This document shows, in pieces, positions 1 through 10,290 of a DNA stretch of 64,000 nt. Each line of letters opens with the position of its first letter. The stretch's first letter is position 1. Position numbers and translations under genes: made by a program. Origin of the DNA: Anas platyrhynchos. Lineage: Eukaryota > Chordata > Aves > Anseriformes > Anatidae. The stretch spans positions 10,351,501-10,415,500 of the forward strand of contig NC_092602.1 of assembly GCF_047663525.1 (NCBI RefSeq). Direction: 5' to 3'. A model generated the notes under the pieces. The model was not told where the DNA came from, ran no database searches, and saw only the letters and a list, made by a program, of their open reading frames with translations.

Positions 1-425
1 TGTTAAACTCTTAGCTCAGTGCTTCTTTATGGAGACTTTTTGCTGGTAAATGTAAATATTGTTCATGTTCTTGGCTAATGTCCCATTTTGACTGGCCACC
101 GTGTATGCATGTATCTGCTTACTCATCTGTTCCACTATCTGCAAATAACCAATAGATGTTTCCTTTTTAAAGAAGGTTTCTTCTCTGAACCTTTCAAAGA
201 TAGCAATGCTGTACATGGCTCCAAGAGCACTGCACTGACTTGGCAGAAACTACTTCAGAATTGCTACTCCTCCTCCCTGCTTACAGCCCTTAAGAAAAAA
301 ATGTGATGACCCCTCATTTTTTTGTTATTCAGCACATTTTTGTGGTCTTTTATTTCATTAAATTTCAAACTGTTTTAATTTTCTCCTTCCCTCACCTTCT
401 CTCTTCAGCAAAGCTGATGTTAGAA
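1..425. other. Gene-free flank left of the hairpin
   Basis: AT-rich DNA with only short chance reading frames. I recognise no exon, repeat family or RNA gene. A pyrimidine-rich stretch occupies about 359-410, just before the inverted repeat. Confidence 0.5.
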
Positions 426-513
426 AGACTGCCTCTGATTCAAACGGACAGGGAGACCCAAAAGGACATTAGTCCTTTTGGGTCTCCCTGTCCGTTTGAA
501 TCAGAGGCAGTCT
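426..513. repeat. Perfect 42-bp inverted repeat with 4-nt loop
   Basis: The left arm at 426-467 is the exact reverse complement of the right arm at 472-513, with no mismatch over 42 bp. The spacer at 468-471 is ATTA. The next outer pair (425 A against 514 G) does not match, so the symmetry ends sharply. The arms are of mixed sequence, not low complexity. As RNA it would form a 42-bp stem with a tetraloop, and as DNA it could extrude a cruciform. I infer a recent origin, because old inverted repeats accumulate mismatches. A template-switch mutation or an assembly or sequencing fold-back artefact would both give this shape. I do not recognise it as a known transposon. Confidence 0.95.
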
Positions 514-558
514 GTGACAAATTAATGAGTAATAGGTGTAATTCTTAATGTAATTTGT

Positions 559-594
559 AATCACTAATTTGTAGTGATTATATTCACTACAAAT
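559..594. repeat. Small AT-rich hairpin with two alternative pairings
   Basis: The 11-bp arms at 567-577 and 584-594 are perfect reverse complements around a 6-nt spacer. The segment 559-566 can also pair with 572-579, giving two mutually exclusive folds. It lies about 45 bp beyond the 42-bp inverted repeat. This AT-rich composition produces such pairings by chance more often than the larger repeat does. Confidence 0.75.
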
Positions 595-2469
595 AACTAC
601 GAAATAAGATTACGAAACTTTATTAACTGTTAGGGAGAAAAAGCTTTATGAGCCATTTTACCTCCTTCTCCCACTCTGCCTTTGCTGTGGACTTGTTTTC
701 TACCCACCAGTGGAGCTCAACACTAGCATTGCAAACAACCAAAGGGCCATTTCTATAAGACTATGGATATATTTTCCAGGTGGTAATCAAATGAAATCAA
801 TAATCTTGTGTGAAAGTCAAGAAACAAAGGTATTGTTGTTCCCACCACTGATGATCAGCCTGGAGGACAGGTGGCAGAATCTGTTTTGGAGCACAAAATG
901 CAGGTTAAAAAGAATGTAATCAGCGCTGAAGGAATTTGGGCGGATGCCATAGATAATAGCTTTCCTTTTAGGAGGGACAATAAGAATGATATGGATGTCT
1001 TGAATAGCTGTGGTCATTAATAACCCTGAGTAGGCGAGAGGGCTCTTCTCCCATCTTACCCAAACAGCGGTGTGATGCTGGCTTCTGGGAAAAGCCAATA
1101 GCTGTTATTGCAGAGCAACTGTTTCAACAAGGCCTTTGTTGTTTCCTTTCTCGCTATACCACCCAGTGGGACTCATCCTTTCTCTGAAATGATGCTCAAT
1201 CCATGTTGTTATGTTGTTACAGTAGACTAAGATTATACTTACGGGGAAGGTATTTCCGTATATCTGTTGAGCTACTCTTATTCATGTTTCTTAAAACTTC
1301 TTGAATTGTTGAAGTTCCTCTTCCACAGTGCACACTGCATATAAAATCTGTGGAAGTTATCATCAATTGTCATTTAATGAGACAAGTAGACCTTCCCAGA
1401 TGGATAATACAATAAAATCAGGAGAAAAATAATTTGGGGGTCCAAGAACATAGTGGAATTCAGAGTAGATACAAGATCTGAAAATCCTCAGTCTTGCATG
1501 TCAACATTTTTAAACGTCAACAGTGTAACAAAAATAAAGTAGATGTAAACAATTTCAGAAATAAGCACAGTGACATGTATTATGTTGCTTGGATCTTGGC
1601 AGTCATCCCCAGTGAAATAATAGCAGGAAATTATAGAGAAAAAAAATAGTGAAATCATTCAGCAGTCATTGGGTATTCATGTGAGTCTTCTGTGTTGAGA
1701 TAACACTTAGGTTTATTTGTATTATAGAATGAAAGATTGCTGTTATAAATGGAAACTGTTAAAGGTTTTGTAGCTCAGGCTAAAGGTTATCCAGGCTGCT
1801 GCAACAGATATCCTAATTCTAACAAAAGATATACAGTAAGGACAGAACATTATAACTGGAAGTAATCTAAAAATATACATAAGAAGAATTTTGCCGTGCT
1901 AGGCACTTGTTAGAGCTGATAAGAATTGTGACTGTGGTTTTTAACTTGTTCCTTCAAATATGTGAAGCTATATCGAAACCAAATCATGCCATTTTTGAGA
2001 TTTCACATGGGCTCTTGTTAAGGACTGTCTATTTTTCTTTCCAGAGTGAACTCTTTTGTGCCCACATATAAATTCACTGAAGGTTTAACCTTCTTTGGAA
2101 GTGTTCTGATTGTGAATGCTGTTAATGAGTTTTTTAGGAGTATAATGGGGGAATCGATTCAGGTCAGTGTGTGTGTGAGTGGGAACAGAGCTCAAGGATA
2201 CTGACATATAGTCTGATTAATTGCTCTAGTACCTGGAATGAGTTTGAGATGAGTGTTACTTAGACCTCTGTTAGCTTACCTGGGTGCCTGAAACTTTAGG
2301 AAAATACGCAGATGAAATCTAAAATGCTTTTAACCTTGCAAACTGTTTTCGCTACCAGACTAAAAATGTCATTGTGGGATCTGGTTTTGTTCATCTCCTA
2401 GCTTTTGGTGCATTTGTCTAAACTATTAAAATCCTCTGTTATTTTACAAAAATAATTTAAAAAAAACGA

Positions 2470-2514
2470 AACAACAACAACAACAACAACAACAAAAAAA
2501 AAAAAAAAAAAAAA
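2470..2514 (+). repeat. ACA-trinucleotide repeat followed by poly-A
   Basis: About eight ACA units at 2470-2493 run directly into about 20 A at 2494-2514. This could be a microsatellite grown from a retroposon tail, but I recognise no retroposon body upstream. Confidence 0.85.
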
Positions 2515-4620
2515 CATAGCCATTTCAGTATGATGCTAAGACCTGAAATTTGTCCATGTGTAATATACCATGTTGTGGAACCAGGCCAGCTACAACTGGT
2601 ACAAAGTTCATGGCTTGCAATTTGGATCAGGGTCCCTTTTGAAAGGGTTATCCGTTGTTTAAAATAGCTGATTTTTACAGGCGAGTGTTTACTTTTGTCC
2701 TCAACTGTAAATAAACATGGATTGGCTTGTCTGATCTGTTATGCTTGTGTATGCCAGAGCACCTCCCTGCATCATGCAGATGCTCAGCCTGGCCAGTGCA
2801 GCCTGCAGCACCCAGCAGCAGACATCCTCCCTGGACTTGGAGGTGAGGTGTCGAAAGGACTGGATCCGCCACTATTGCTGTACCTAATAGCACCAAGGCA
2901 CTGTAAGCCTGCTCAACCAAGCATCTTTTTCCCCAAAGAGGTAGTGATTCATGTGAATGACATCTCAGCTGGGCTTGAGGAATATCTTGTAACTGCTATG
3001 AACTTTCTGCCAGCTGCTGCCAGGCCTTTGGTGATTGGCCTTTGCCAACCAAACTGCACCAAGGACTGGAGTACAAGATGCAAATTTTTATTTTTTGACT
3101 GATTTTCTAGTTGGCCAAAGTCCTTTTGTACTGTTCTGTCTTGGGTGTTGGAGGTCTTCTCTTAATTTAATCTCCTATAATAACTTTATGAGATTGCTGT
3201 TTCTCATTGACAACGCTGTTGGTAAGGGTGAGGTTCTTTCTCTTCCTCTTGTAGATTGAAATCAGAATAGTTGCACAGTGGTTGCAAGGTTCACCCTTCT
3301 TTTGCTTTAAGGATATCAGTGCTGTATTTACAGTTCCCCATGCTGTAGGACCCCACTGACATCAAAGCAGAAAGCTAAAGTCAGTAGTTCAGTAAACGCA
3401 GCAGCTATTTATATTCAGGCTACTTAGTGCCCAAGTTCATTGATATACTCATTTTGCTAGAGAACTTTCAAGACAGCCTCCTACTGATGAATATTTTCTC
3501 ATTTTGGTTACATTCTAAGTGGTAAAGTTTGTGTGTTGATTCCCCATTATCTTGAGCTTATTTACATGGTACTGGTGAGAGTGACTGTAAGATGTGCCAG
3601 TTCAGGTGCCTGTCAGAATAGAGGTGCACAATGCTGTATTTATTTTACAAATGTGTAAAGGATTATATGAATTTGTCTGTACATGTATAAATAGGAGGCA
3701 GAGAGGATGTTGTGACTGGGTGTTGCAGTAATCAAGACCATAACGTGTGTAATCAGTTGTGACAATTCCTTGCTGTTCGCATGGGACAGGCTTAGTGCAC
3801 ATTCTGGGCCCCGAGTATCTCGGGGTGATCAGCAACCCAAACAGGAGGGGCCAGTTTCAGTGAAACAAAGCTGTACTGTGGGACAACGTAAGAGTGGCTG
3901 AGGTGCAGCTGGAAAGATGTGTGATGAGAAGATTGGCACAAGCCCTGAGCAGATGCCTTAGATGTAACACACGTGCTTCCATGTTAAGACCTACTACTCC
4001 TCAACTTCCTTTGCCAGAATTTGTTCTGAAGCTACGTGGTGAGCTTTGGGAAGAGGGGGAAGTTCAGAGTTGTAAACAAAAACCCCAAAATGTCACAGAC
4101 AAAAGACACTGTTAAATTGATTCATGGCAGAATGTCTCAATCTGTGTTTAAGAAAAAGAAAAGGTGAAGCAAGACTTGTGTATCCAAGCAACTCTAAAGC
4201 CTTTACTGTTGCCATGGGAGGTTTTATCAATGACGCATTGGTTGAAATTGTCCTTTTCTTGTAACTGAAGTCTGTGGTAGGAAGAAGAGGAGGTTTTCTA
4301 GGCAGATAGCCCCCCTCCTGCAGAGAATCAGCAAGGAACAGATTGGAGCAGAGTCACGCACACAGAGATATGCAGAAGGGTCTGATCAAAATAAGAATGA
4401 TAGAGCTTGGTCATCTCCAAACTATAAATACAAGATCCTCCCTGAGGCTCTGCTTTTGGAACCATTTGTTCCTCCACAATCAGTGTACAGGTAAAACAAA
4501 TACAATATTTGCCATGAAAATAGAATTCACCTGCTGTCTCTTGATTAGTCTAAGCAGAAATATTTGTGGTGTCTTACCAAGTGGACTCAGAAAATCAAAT
4601 CCTCAAACATGTACTTAACC

Positions 4621-4658
4621 TTTTTTTTTTTTTTAGTACACACACACACACACACACA
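4621..4658 (+). repeat. T14 tract plus AC dinucleotide repeat
   Basis: Fourteen T at 4621-4634 are followed by a four-base interruption and an AC repeat of about ten units at 4638-4658. It is a simple microsatellite. Confidence 0.85.
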
Positions 4659-5953
4659 AAGATGCATTGTAGGTATCACCTGATGCTGAATATTGCACGA
4701 ATGTATTGCTGAATATATGCAGGAACGTGGCATTTTCGTGTGGCGCATGGCTTTTGGTAGGCAGGATTCTCATTTAGCATTATTGATGCATGGATCTTTC
4801 TCAGACCAAGGAAAGTAGGTTTAAGAAAATACTTACCTGCATCTGTGGCTTGAAAGATGGCCAAAGAAAGAGAATAAACATGTTGTGTGGTATTTGACCA
4901 AGGAATAGATTTATAAATGAAAATCTGGAGTTACACCTACTTCTCACTCCCAGAGTAAAGCTTTTCAGTCAGTTCCAGAGAGCAGATGCCCAACAAACAT
5001 CTTTGTGCAGGAAAAGGAAATATTTCCTTAAACATCCTGCAGCAAACGTGACTGATTGAGCTTCCCTTTCTTTCTGCCTGGTGCATTTCCCTTCTTTGCA
5101 CAGACAGGATCTAACCAGATTTGCAGAGTATGAACTGCAGGATACTTTCAAATTCATAACTATGAAATGGTTCGTTTAGCAGGACAAAGGCCAAGCCGGC
5201 AGACACCCTTTTTCCAGCTCAGCATGTGCATAGCAATGGGAGGGTGGCAAGGAGCTTTTGTTAATCTCAACCGAGCTGGCAAGAATGCTGCAAAATGAAG
5301 TCTTTGAAGATGTTTTTTTTTTTTTTTCTTCATTTTTAAAGCAACAGCTAGTTCAAGAAAGCTTGGAAATCTTGCAAAAAAAAAATCCACAGAATATTGC
5401 AAGACCTCCCTGGCAGTCATGTAACTTAGGCAAATTTCCCCAGTATCAATTAGCCTCTACATTTTCCTTTAAGAGCTATTTTTTCACAGGTTCTGTTCTG
5501 ATGCAACTGTGAAAATGTTTTTCCTCCAGCTTGAATGCACTTTTTGAAAAAAAAGCAGAGTGGCAGAAAGGATTAGGGTATCAGGTCAGGTTGGGGCTGA
5601 TCCAAGCAGCAGTGGTTTTTTGTTTTATTTTTTTGTTTTCCTTTTATTTTAAACTTGTAGAAATTGAAAGCTTAAAGGGCTTCACGCTTAGAGCTGTTCC
5701 CAAAATAGCTGGGACTCATAGTCCATTTCCTAACGGGCTCACATCACAAGACCAACCGCTGCCACTTGCTCTTTTGTCTGAGTCTCCAGTGGAGTGCTGG
5801 GCTGCTGACTCCTTCACTAGGGAGGTTCCCACTTCCCCAGAGGTGACCCTCTCCACGAGCTCTCTCCCCCGAAGTGACCTAGGTAAAGGTTGCCCTGTGG
5901 CCACCAACATCACACCCCATCTTCTTGAGCCCAAACAATCCCGTGCCTTTCAC

Positions 5954-5977
5954 AAAAAAAAAAAAAAAAAAAAAAAA
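5954..5977 (+). repeat. Poly-A tract (24 A)
   Basis: A homopolymer of 24 A. Read on the minus strand it is a T-run about 30 bp beyond a candidate CLDN5 polyadenylation signal. Confidence 0.85.
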
Positions 5978-5984
5978 GTGACCA

Positions 5985-8900
5985 ACCAGAGATGGATTTA
6001 GGTGGTTTTTATTTTTATGCGAAATCATAAATACAAAATAAAAATAGTAAACAAGTGCTGTAGATTTTTGTTTTCACTGGGATGAGGTTCAGGCCTGATC
6101 CTGAGCACTTCTGATTTTTAAGCTCCAGGAGTGTGTTTTGGTCTTGGAAAACAAAACAGAGCAAAAAAACAATTTACACCCTGAAGCCAGTGACGTCAGT
6201 AACAGCATTCAATTGGGTTGTTTGTTTGGTTTTCTTTTAAAGCACGGCAACAAGTACATTGAAGGATGAGATTAAACATATATTTATTTTTTTTAAATGA
6301 GGCCCCCTTCCTGCTAGTATTGTTGGGTGCTGCCCCCCTGGCCTCAGCGAAACTTCCTTACATCAGCAAGGAGCTGTGGTTTTGTTTGGGCGATGCTGTG
6401 CTTACCGGTACATACACAGCACTGGCTTCTTCCAAGAGGTTTTCATATGCAATTGTTGGATTTTAGCTATAAATGGACCCAGCCCTGCCATGGCATGAAG
6501 CTGTCTATCAGGAATTTTGGCTTGTTAAAAAAAAAAATAAATCCCTTCAAAGGTGTGAGTTTTCCTCCCCCCCCCCCAGGATAGCCGTTCTGATGGGGTT
6601 CTAAATGTTAGCAACCAACTCCTCAGAAAGATTTCACCTTCTGGTAGACCCCAAATCCTGCAGCACTTCTGTAGGCTCTAGAGTAATGATACATGCTGGC
6701 ATGTCTGCAAGGTTGGGACTTTTTTCTTTTAATTCTTTAATTTGAGACAAATTCCCATTAAATTGATGAGATCTGTAAAAAACACAAAGTGAAGTCTGCA
6801 GGAGTTGAGCTAATATCCATTGACTCTTTTTGCTAGACACCAGAGGTCTGAGTGATGGTGTAACATGTCAGTAGGAACGGGCTGGGTGACAAAAACAGCT
6901 GGACGTTACCATTTAAAATACAAATAAAATAACCATGAAAGAAATAAAGGCACCAAACCATATAACAAGCCAACTTTGGTATTTTCCTGCAAAACACATG
7001 CATTTAAATACATTTACAGTTTACAAGGTTATACTGCTTTTAAAAAAGAAGTTGCAATGATGAAATAGAGAATATTTCATTCTTGTACCAAAACTATATA
7101 TCACATCACAACAATATTATAGCTTTCATGTAAATGTAGACAGTATAAGAACTGCACCTCTTTATAGAACAGAACTAGTTCTCGACATATTGCTCTGCTT
7201 TTGTACTGTCTGACGGGTTCGGACCCTGCAGTGTATGCGTTTGAAATGAAGGTAACCTTTCAAGGGGTGAAATTTGTGCTCAGTATTTGACATCTATATA
7301 TGCAGGGGCAACGCTTTAGTCTCTCCTTCAGGTCTGTGTATGTACTGATGCTGTTGGGGTGTTAATTTTGCTAAGCAAAGCCAAAACGCAGCCAATATGA
7401 ATCTGTCACGCCCCCCGGTAATGGTTAGTCTGTAAGTCTCGGCATCATCAGAAACTTGTAGGAGTTAATACCCAGTTTAGGTGGTGCTGTATTGCTGTGT
7501 GTTTGTGCGGGCCCCACGAGGTTGTAGCGTTGTGCTCTGAGGAGTACTCACAGCACGTTTCCTCCCTAGCTGTTGGCAGAAAGCCCCTTGTGACGGTACA
7601 GATGCTGCCAGTCTGCAGCAGAAATCTGTGTTGATTTAAAGGTACAAGATTTTTTTTTCCCCTCTTCACAATTTGTGCGAGAGAGCATCACACCACCCCT
7701 TAGCCCCTTCTTTAAGAAACATTTGTCTCTACAGTGTAAAAAGGAAAGGTGTGTTAATATTCCAGGCTGTGGTGAAGTTTAACAGGTGCTGAGCTCAGAA
7801 GAGTTATGGTGCCCAGAGCATCTTCCTTCCAGTCTGCAGGTACCAGGACGCTATGGAGGAGCTACAAGGGCTGTGAGAGCCATAACTTCACATCTCCCAA
7901 TTACCATGCATAAAGGCTCAGTCAAAATAATTGGAGAAAGTTTTCTAGCACTTAATTTCTGTCTGATTAGGTAAATGAAGGAAAGCATACATTAACAAAG
8001 TTACAGTGGGGAGTCAAGCAACTGCATGTCCAACTGAACATGCGTGATTCAAAACGGGCAGCAAGTAGTGCTCATCAGCAAGGCCACAGAAGCCTCCCAT
8101 AACCTAACCATCAATATCAGGGGCAATATTTATGTTTCCAGCCTCCTGTAGTGCAGATAAGAGGACGCAGAGGGTCGCCCTGCTGGAGCCACGACATGCA
8201 AAGGTCTCCTAGGTCTCTGAACCTAGTCCTGCAGTAATTCTGGCAACCTGCAACAAGTTCATATTCAAGTAAAAACAGAACAGAAGCTGACAAAGGAGAA
8301 GGGATGGAGAACCTAGGATAATCTCTGTACTCTGCTAAACAGCCAACTGTCTGAAATCGCTTTCAAAAGTCTCAAAGGCACACAGAGCAATGCACTCCTT
8401 TGAGGGACAAACACAACTGAAGAAAATCAATCACGTGCCTTTCTCCAAACAGTTTCTTGCTGCAGGATTAAGGACCAAGGCTAATGTCATGCTTTAGACA
8501 GGAACTCTAGTTTAGTTGCCCAAACTGAAGAAGAACAAAAGAAAAAAACCTTAACCAGTTAAAGCCACAGCAGAACTCAGTCAGACGAAGGTTTTCAGGA
8601 GAGAAAACGAAGCAGGGAAGCTTCTCCTCCATGCCAGTGCGCAGCCGATGGCCTGTCCCAGCAGCCAGGCAGTGCCCTGAGAGGCACCAGCAGCAGGAGC
8701 AGGCGCCGAAGTGCTCCCAAAGCCTCCCACGGTAACACCGGCCGGGGCCAGAGCTGCAGCGGGGGCCATCAGGCAGATGGAGGCAGCGACAGCAGCCAGG
8801 CTTGGCCCTGGCGGACTTGGCCACGGCTCTCCCGGGCTCCTCGGTGCCCGCTGCCACCCCAGGGAGGTGGGTGCCAGTGCCGGCACGGCGGGCAGGTGGT

Positions 8901-9192
8901 AGCAGGGCCCAGAGTGGTGCTCCAATGGCCCGACGGGAGGCTGGGCTGGCAGGCAGAGAGGCGCTGCCCTGCCTAGGGCCGCCGCTTGCCGGGGTGCCCC
9001 GTTAAGACAGCCTCTAGGCAGGGGAGCGCTGCAGCGCCCGGCGGCCGAGCTGGCCGCAGATGCTCCCGGCGCAGCGGGCGAGCAGCCCAGGACTGGTCCC
9101 TGCCTGTGCCCCTGGGCAACAGAGCCCGGCAGCGCCAGCTCAGAGCCGTCCATCTGCGGCCCTGCAGGGCCGGGGGAGCCGAGCAGCCCCGC
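5985..9192 (-). other. CLDN5: Probable CLDN5 3' UTR and downstream DNA
   Basis: This lies downstream of the CLDN5 stop codon on the minus strand. It is GC-rich at 8600-9192 and becomes AT-rich towards 6000. Long frames in the GC-rich part (for example minus 9153-8581) lack known domains and look like compositional artefacts. On the minus strand the segment near 6000-6060 has the AT-rich character and hexamers of a transcript end. A C11 run lies at 6567-6577. The UTR extent is inferred. Confidence 0.35.
6008..6013 (-). terminator. CLDN5: Candidate CLDN5 polyadenylation signal AATAAA
   Basis: Plus-strand TTTATT is AATAAA on the minus strand. It sits in an AT-rich run about 3.2 kb past the CLDN5 stop. 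Other hexamers exist, such as AATAAA around 6281 and ATTAAA around 6727, so the site actually used is uncertain. Confidence 0.3.
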
Positions 9193-9843
9193 TCAGACGT
9201 AGTTCTTCTTGTCGTACTCGCCGTTGGAGGTGGGCCGCCGCGGTGCCGAGTACTTGACGGGGAAGGAGGTCTCGTCGCGCTGTGAGCAGGAGCAGCAGCA
9301 GATGAGGCAGCCCCCGAAGAGCAGCAGGGCCGTGGCCGCCCAGCCAATGTAGAGCGCGGCCCCCATCTCCCGCTTCTGGGATGGCGGCACGGAGGGGTCG
9401 TAGAAGTCGCTGATGACAATGTTGGCGAACCAGCAGAGCGGGACGAGGACCAGGATCCCGCAGAGGATGTAGATGGCCCCGCCGGCGATCACGATGCGGG
9501 ATTTCATCTTGCCGGGCCGGATGCAGTTGGTGCACTGGGCGCCCACCACGGTCACCATGAGCGCCACCAGCCCCAGCAGCGCCACGATGACCGTGAGCGC
9601 CCGGCCCGCCTGCACCTCGGGCTTCAGCGCCAGGATGGAGTCGTACACCTTGCACTGCATCTGCCCCGTGCTCTGCACCACGCAGTTCATCCACAGCCCT
9701 TCCCAGATGGTCTGCGCCACCACGATGTTCACGTCGATGAAGGCTGACACCTGCCACATGGGCAGCCCGCAGGCCAGGATCACCCCCACCCAGCCCAGGA
9801 TGCCCAGCCCCAGCCCCAAAATCTCCAGCGCCGCCGAAGTCAT
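9193..9843 (-). CDS. CLDN5: Claudin-5, tight-junction tetraspan protein
   Basis: A single-exon 216-residue claudin, the usual length for CLDN5 (about 218). Claudins polymerise into tight-junction strands that seal paracellular space, and claudin-5 dominates in endothelium, including the blood-brain barrier. Visible are four hydrophobic segments (about residues 8-27, 82-102, 117-137 and 161-182) and the extracellular-loop signature W30, GLW at 49-51, C54 and C64. Arg81 precedes the second segment. The juxtamembrane cysteine cluster at about 169-176 is a likely palmitoylation region. The tail contains KYSAPRRPT and ends in DKKNYV, the PDZ-binding end typical of claudin-5. The start at 9843 is chosen because it begins [10 protein letters not shown] as claudin-5 does; the same frame stays open 50 codons further upstream but that part is GC-rich and unlike claudin. 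The gene is intronless, and its neighbour on the right is transcribed away from it. Confidence 0.96.
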   Translation of the reverse strand: MTSAALEILGLGLGILGWVGVILACGLPMWQVSAFIDVNIVVAQTIWEGLWMNCVVQSTGQMQCKVYDSILALKPEVQAGRALTVIVALLGLVALMVTVVGAQCTNCIRPGKMKSRIVIAGGAIYILCGILVLVPLCWFANIVISDFYDPSVPPSQKREMGAALYIGWAATALLLFGGCLICCCSCSQRDETSFPVKYSAPRRPTSNGEYDKKNYV

Positions 9844-10290
9844 GCTGCTGCTGCCGCTGCTCAGCCCCAGCCTCCGCAGAAGGGACGGCGGTGGCTGCCG
9901 CGCACCTCTCGCCCCCGGGCAGCTGCCGAGCCGGCTCTGAGCGCCGCCGGCCCCGGGCAGCGCTATTTGAGGAGCCGCGGGGCGCCCTCCCACCGCCCTC
10001 CGGCCCTCCCCCGGCCCGGCCCTTTTTCCGCGGGGGGGCTCGAAGCAGCCCTGGCCGCCGCAGAACCGCCCGCCCCGGGGGGAGCCGAGCGGGGCCGAGG
10101 CTGGGGGCGCGGAGCTCCCCCCCTGCTCCCCTGCTGCTCCCCCGCTGCTCCCCCGCTGCTCCCGGCCGCCGGCTGCCGGGGGGCTCCCGCCTGAGCTGGG
10201 GAAGGGTCCCTCGGCTCACGGCACCCTGCTGCCCGCCCGAGCCCCGAGGAGCTCCCGAGGAAGTTTTCACGCTCCTGGGAAAGTGTGGGG
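9844..10290 (-). promoter_or_regulatory. CLDN5: CpG-rich CLDN5 5' UTR and promoter
   Basis: Very GC- and CpG-rich DNA directly upstream of the claudin start, ending abruptly near 10290 where composition turns AT-rich. The minus strand has a weak TATA-like element (CAAATAG) around 9963-9969. No clear TATA box was seen. Several open frames on both strands here reflect GC bias. The exact start site cannot be read from sequence. Confidence 0.55.

Larger units (their letters stand above)
595..5953. other. Intergenic DNA without recognised genes
   Basis: No exon, RNA gene or transposon was recognised. Content is simple-sequence tracts (an ACA repeat with poly-A at 2470-2514, and T14 followed by an AC repeat at 4621-4658) in otherwise unique-looking DNA. 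The longest open frames here, such as the 135-codon frame at 2695-3102, show no known motifs. A mildly GC-richer patch lies at about 2755-2910. Confidence 0.5.

Noticed and set aside
426-513. Large hairpin as a microRNA precursor
   Set aside because: A fully paired 42-bp stem with a 4-nt loop is unlike animal pre-miRNAs, which have bulges and a larger loop.
2695-3102. 135-codon open frame
   Set aside because: No motif, signal peptide or splice-supported extension; plausible by chance over this length.
8581-9153. 190-codon minus-strand open frame beside CLDN5
   Set aside because: Ala/Pro/Gly-rich with no domain, in GC-rich DNA where stops are rare, and other frames are also open there. Best read as 3' UTR.
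9140-10270. 376-codon minus-strand frame overlapping CLDN5
   Set aside because: It is the shifted frame of the claudin gene and its GC-rich promoter; the claudin frame has all the family residues.
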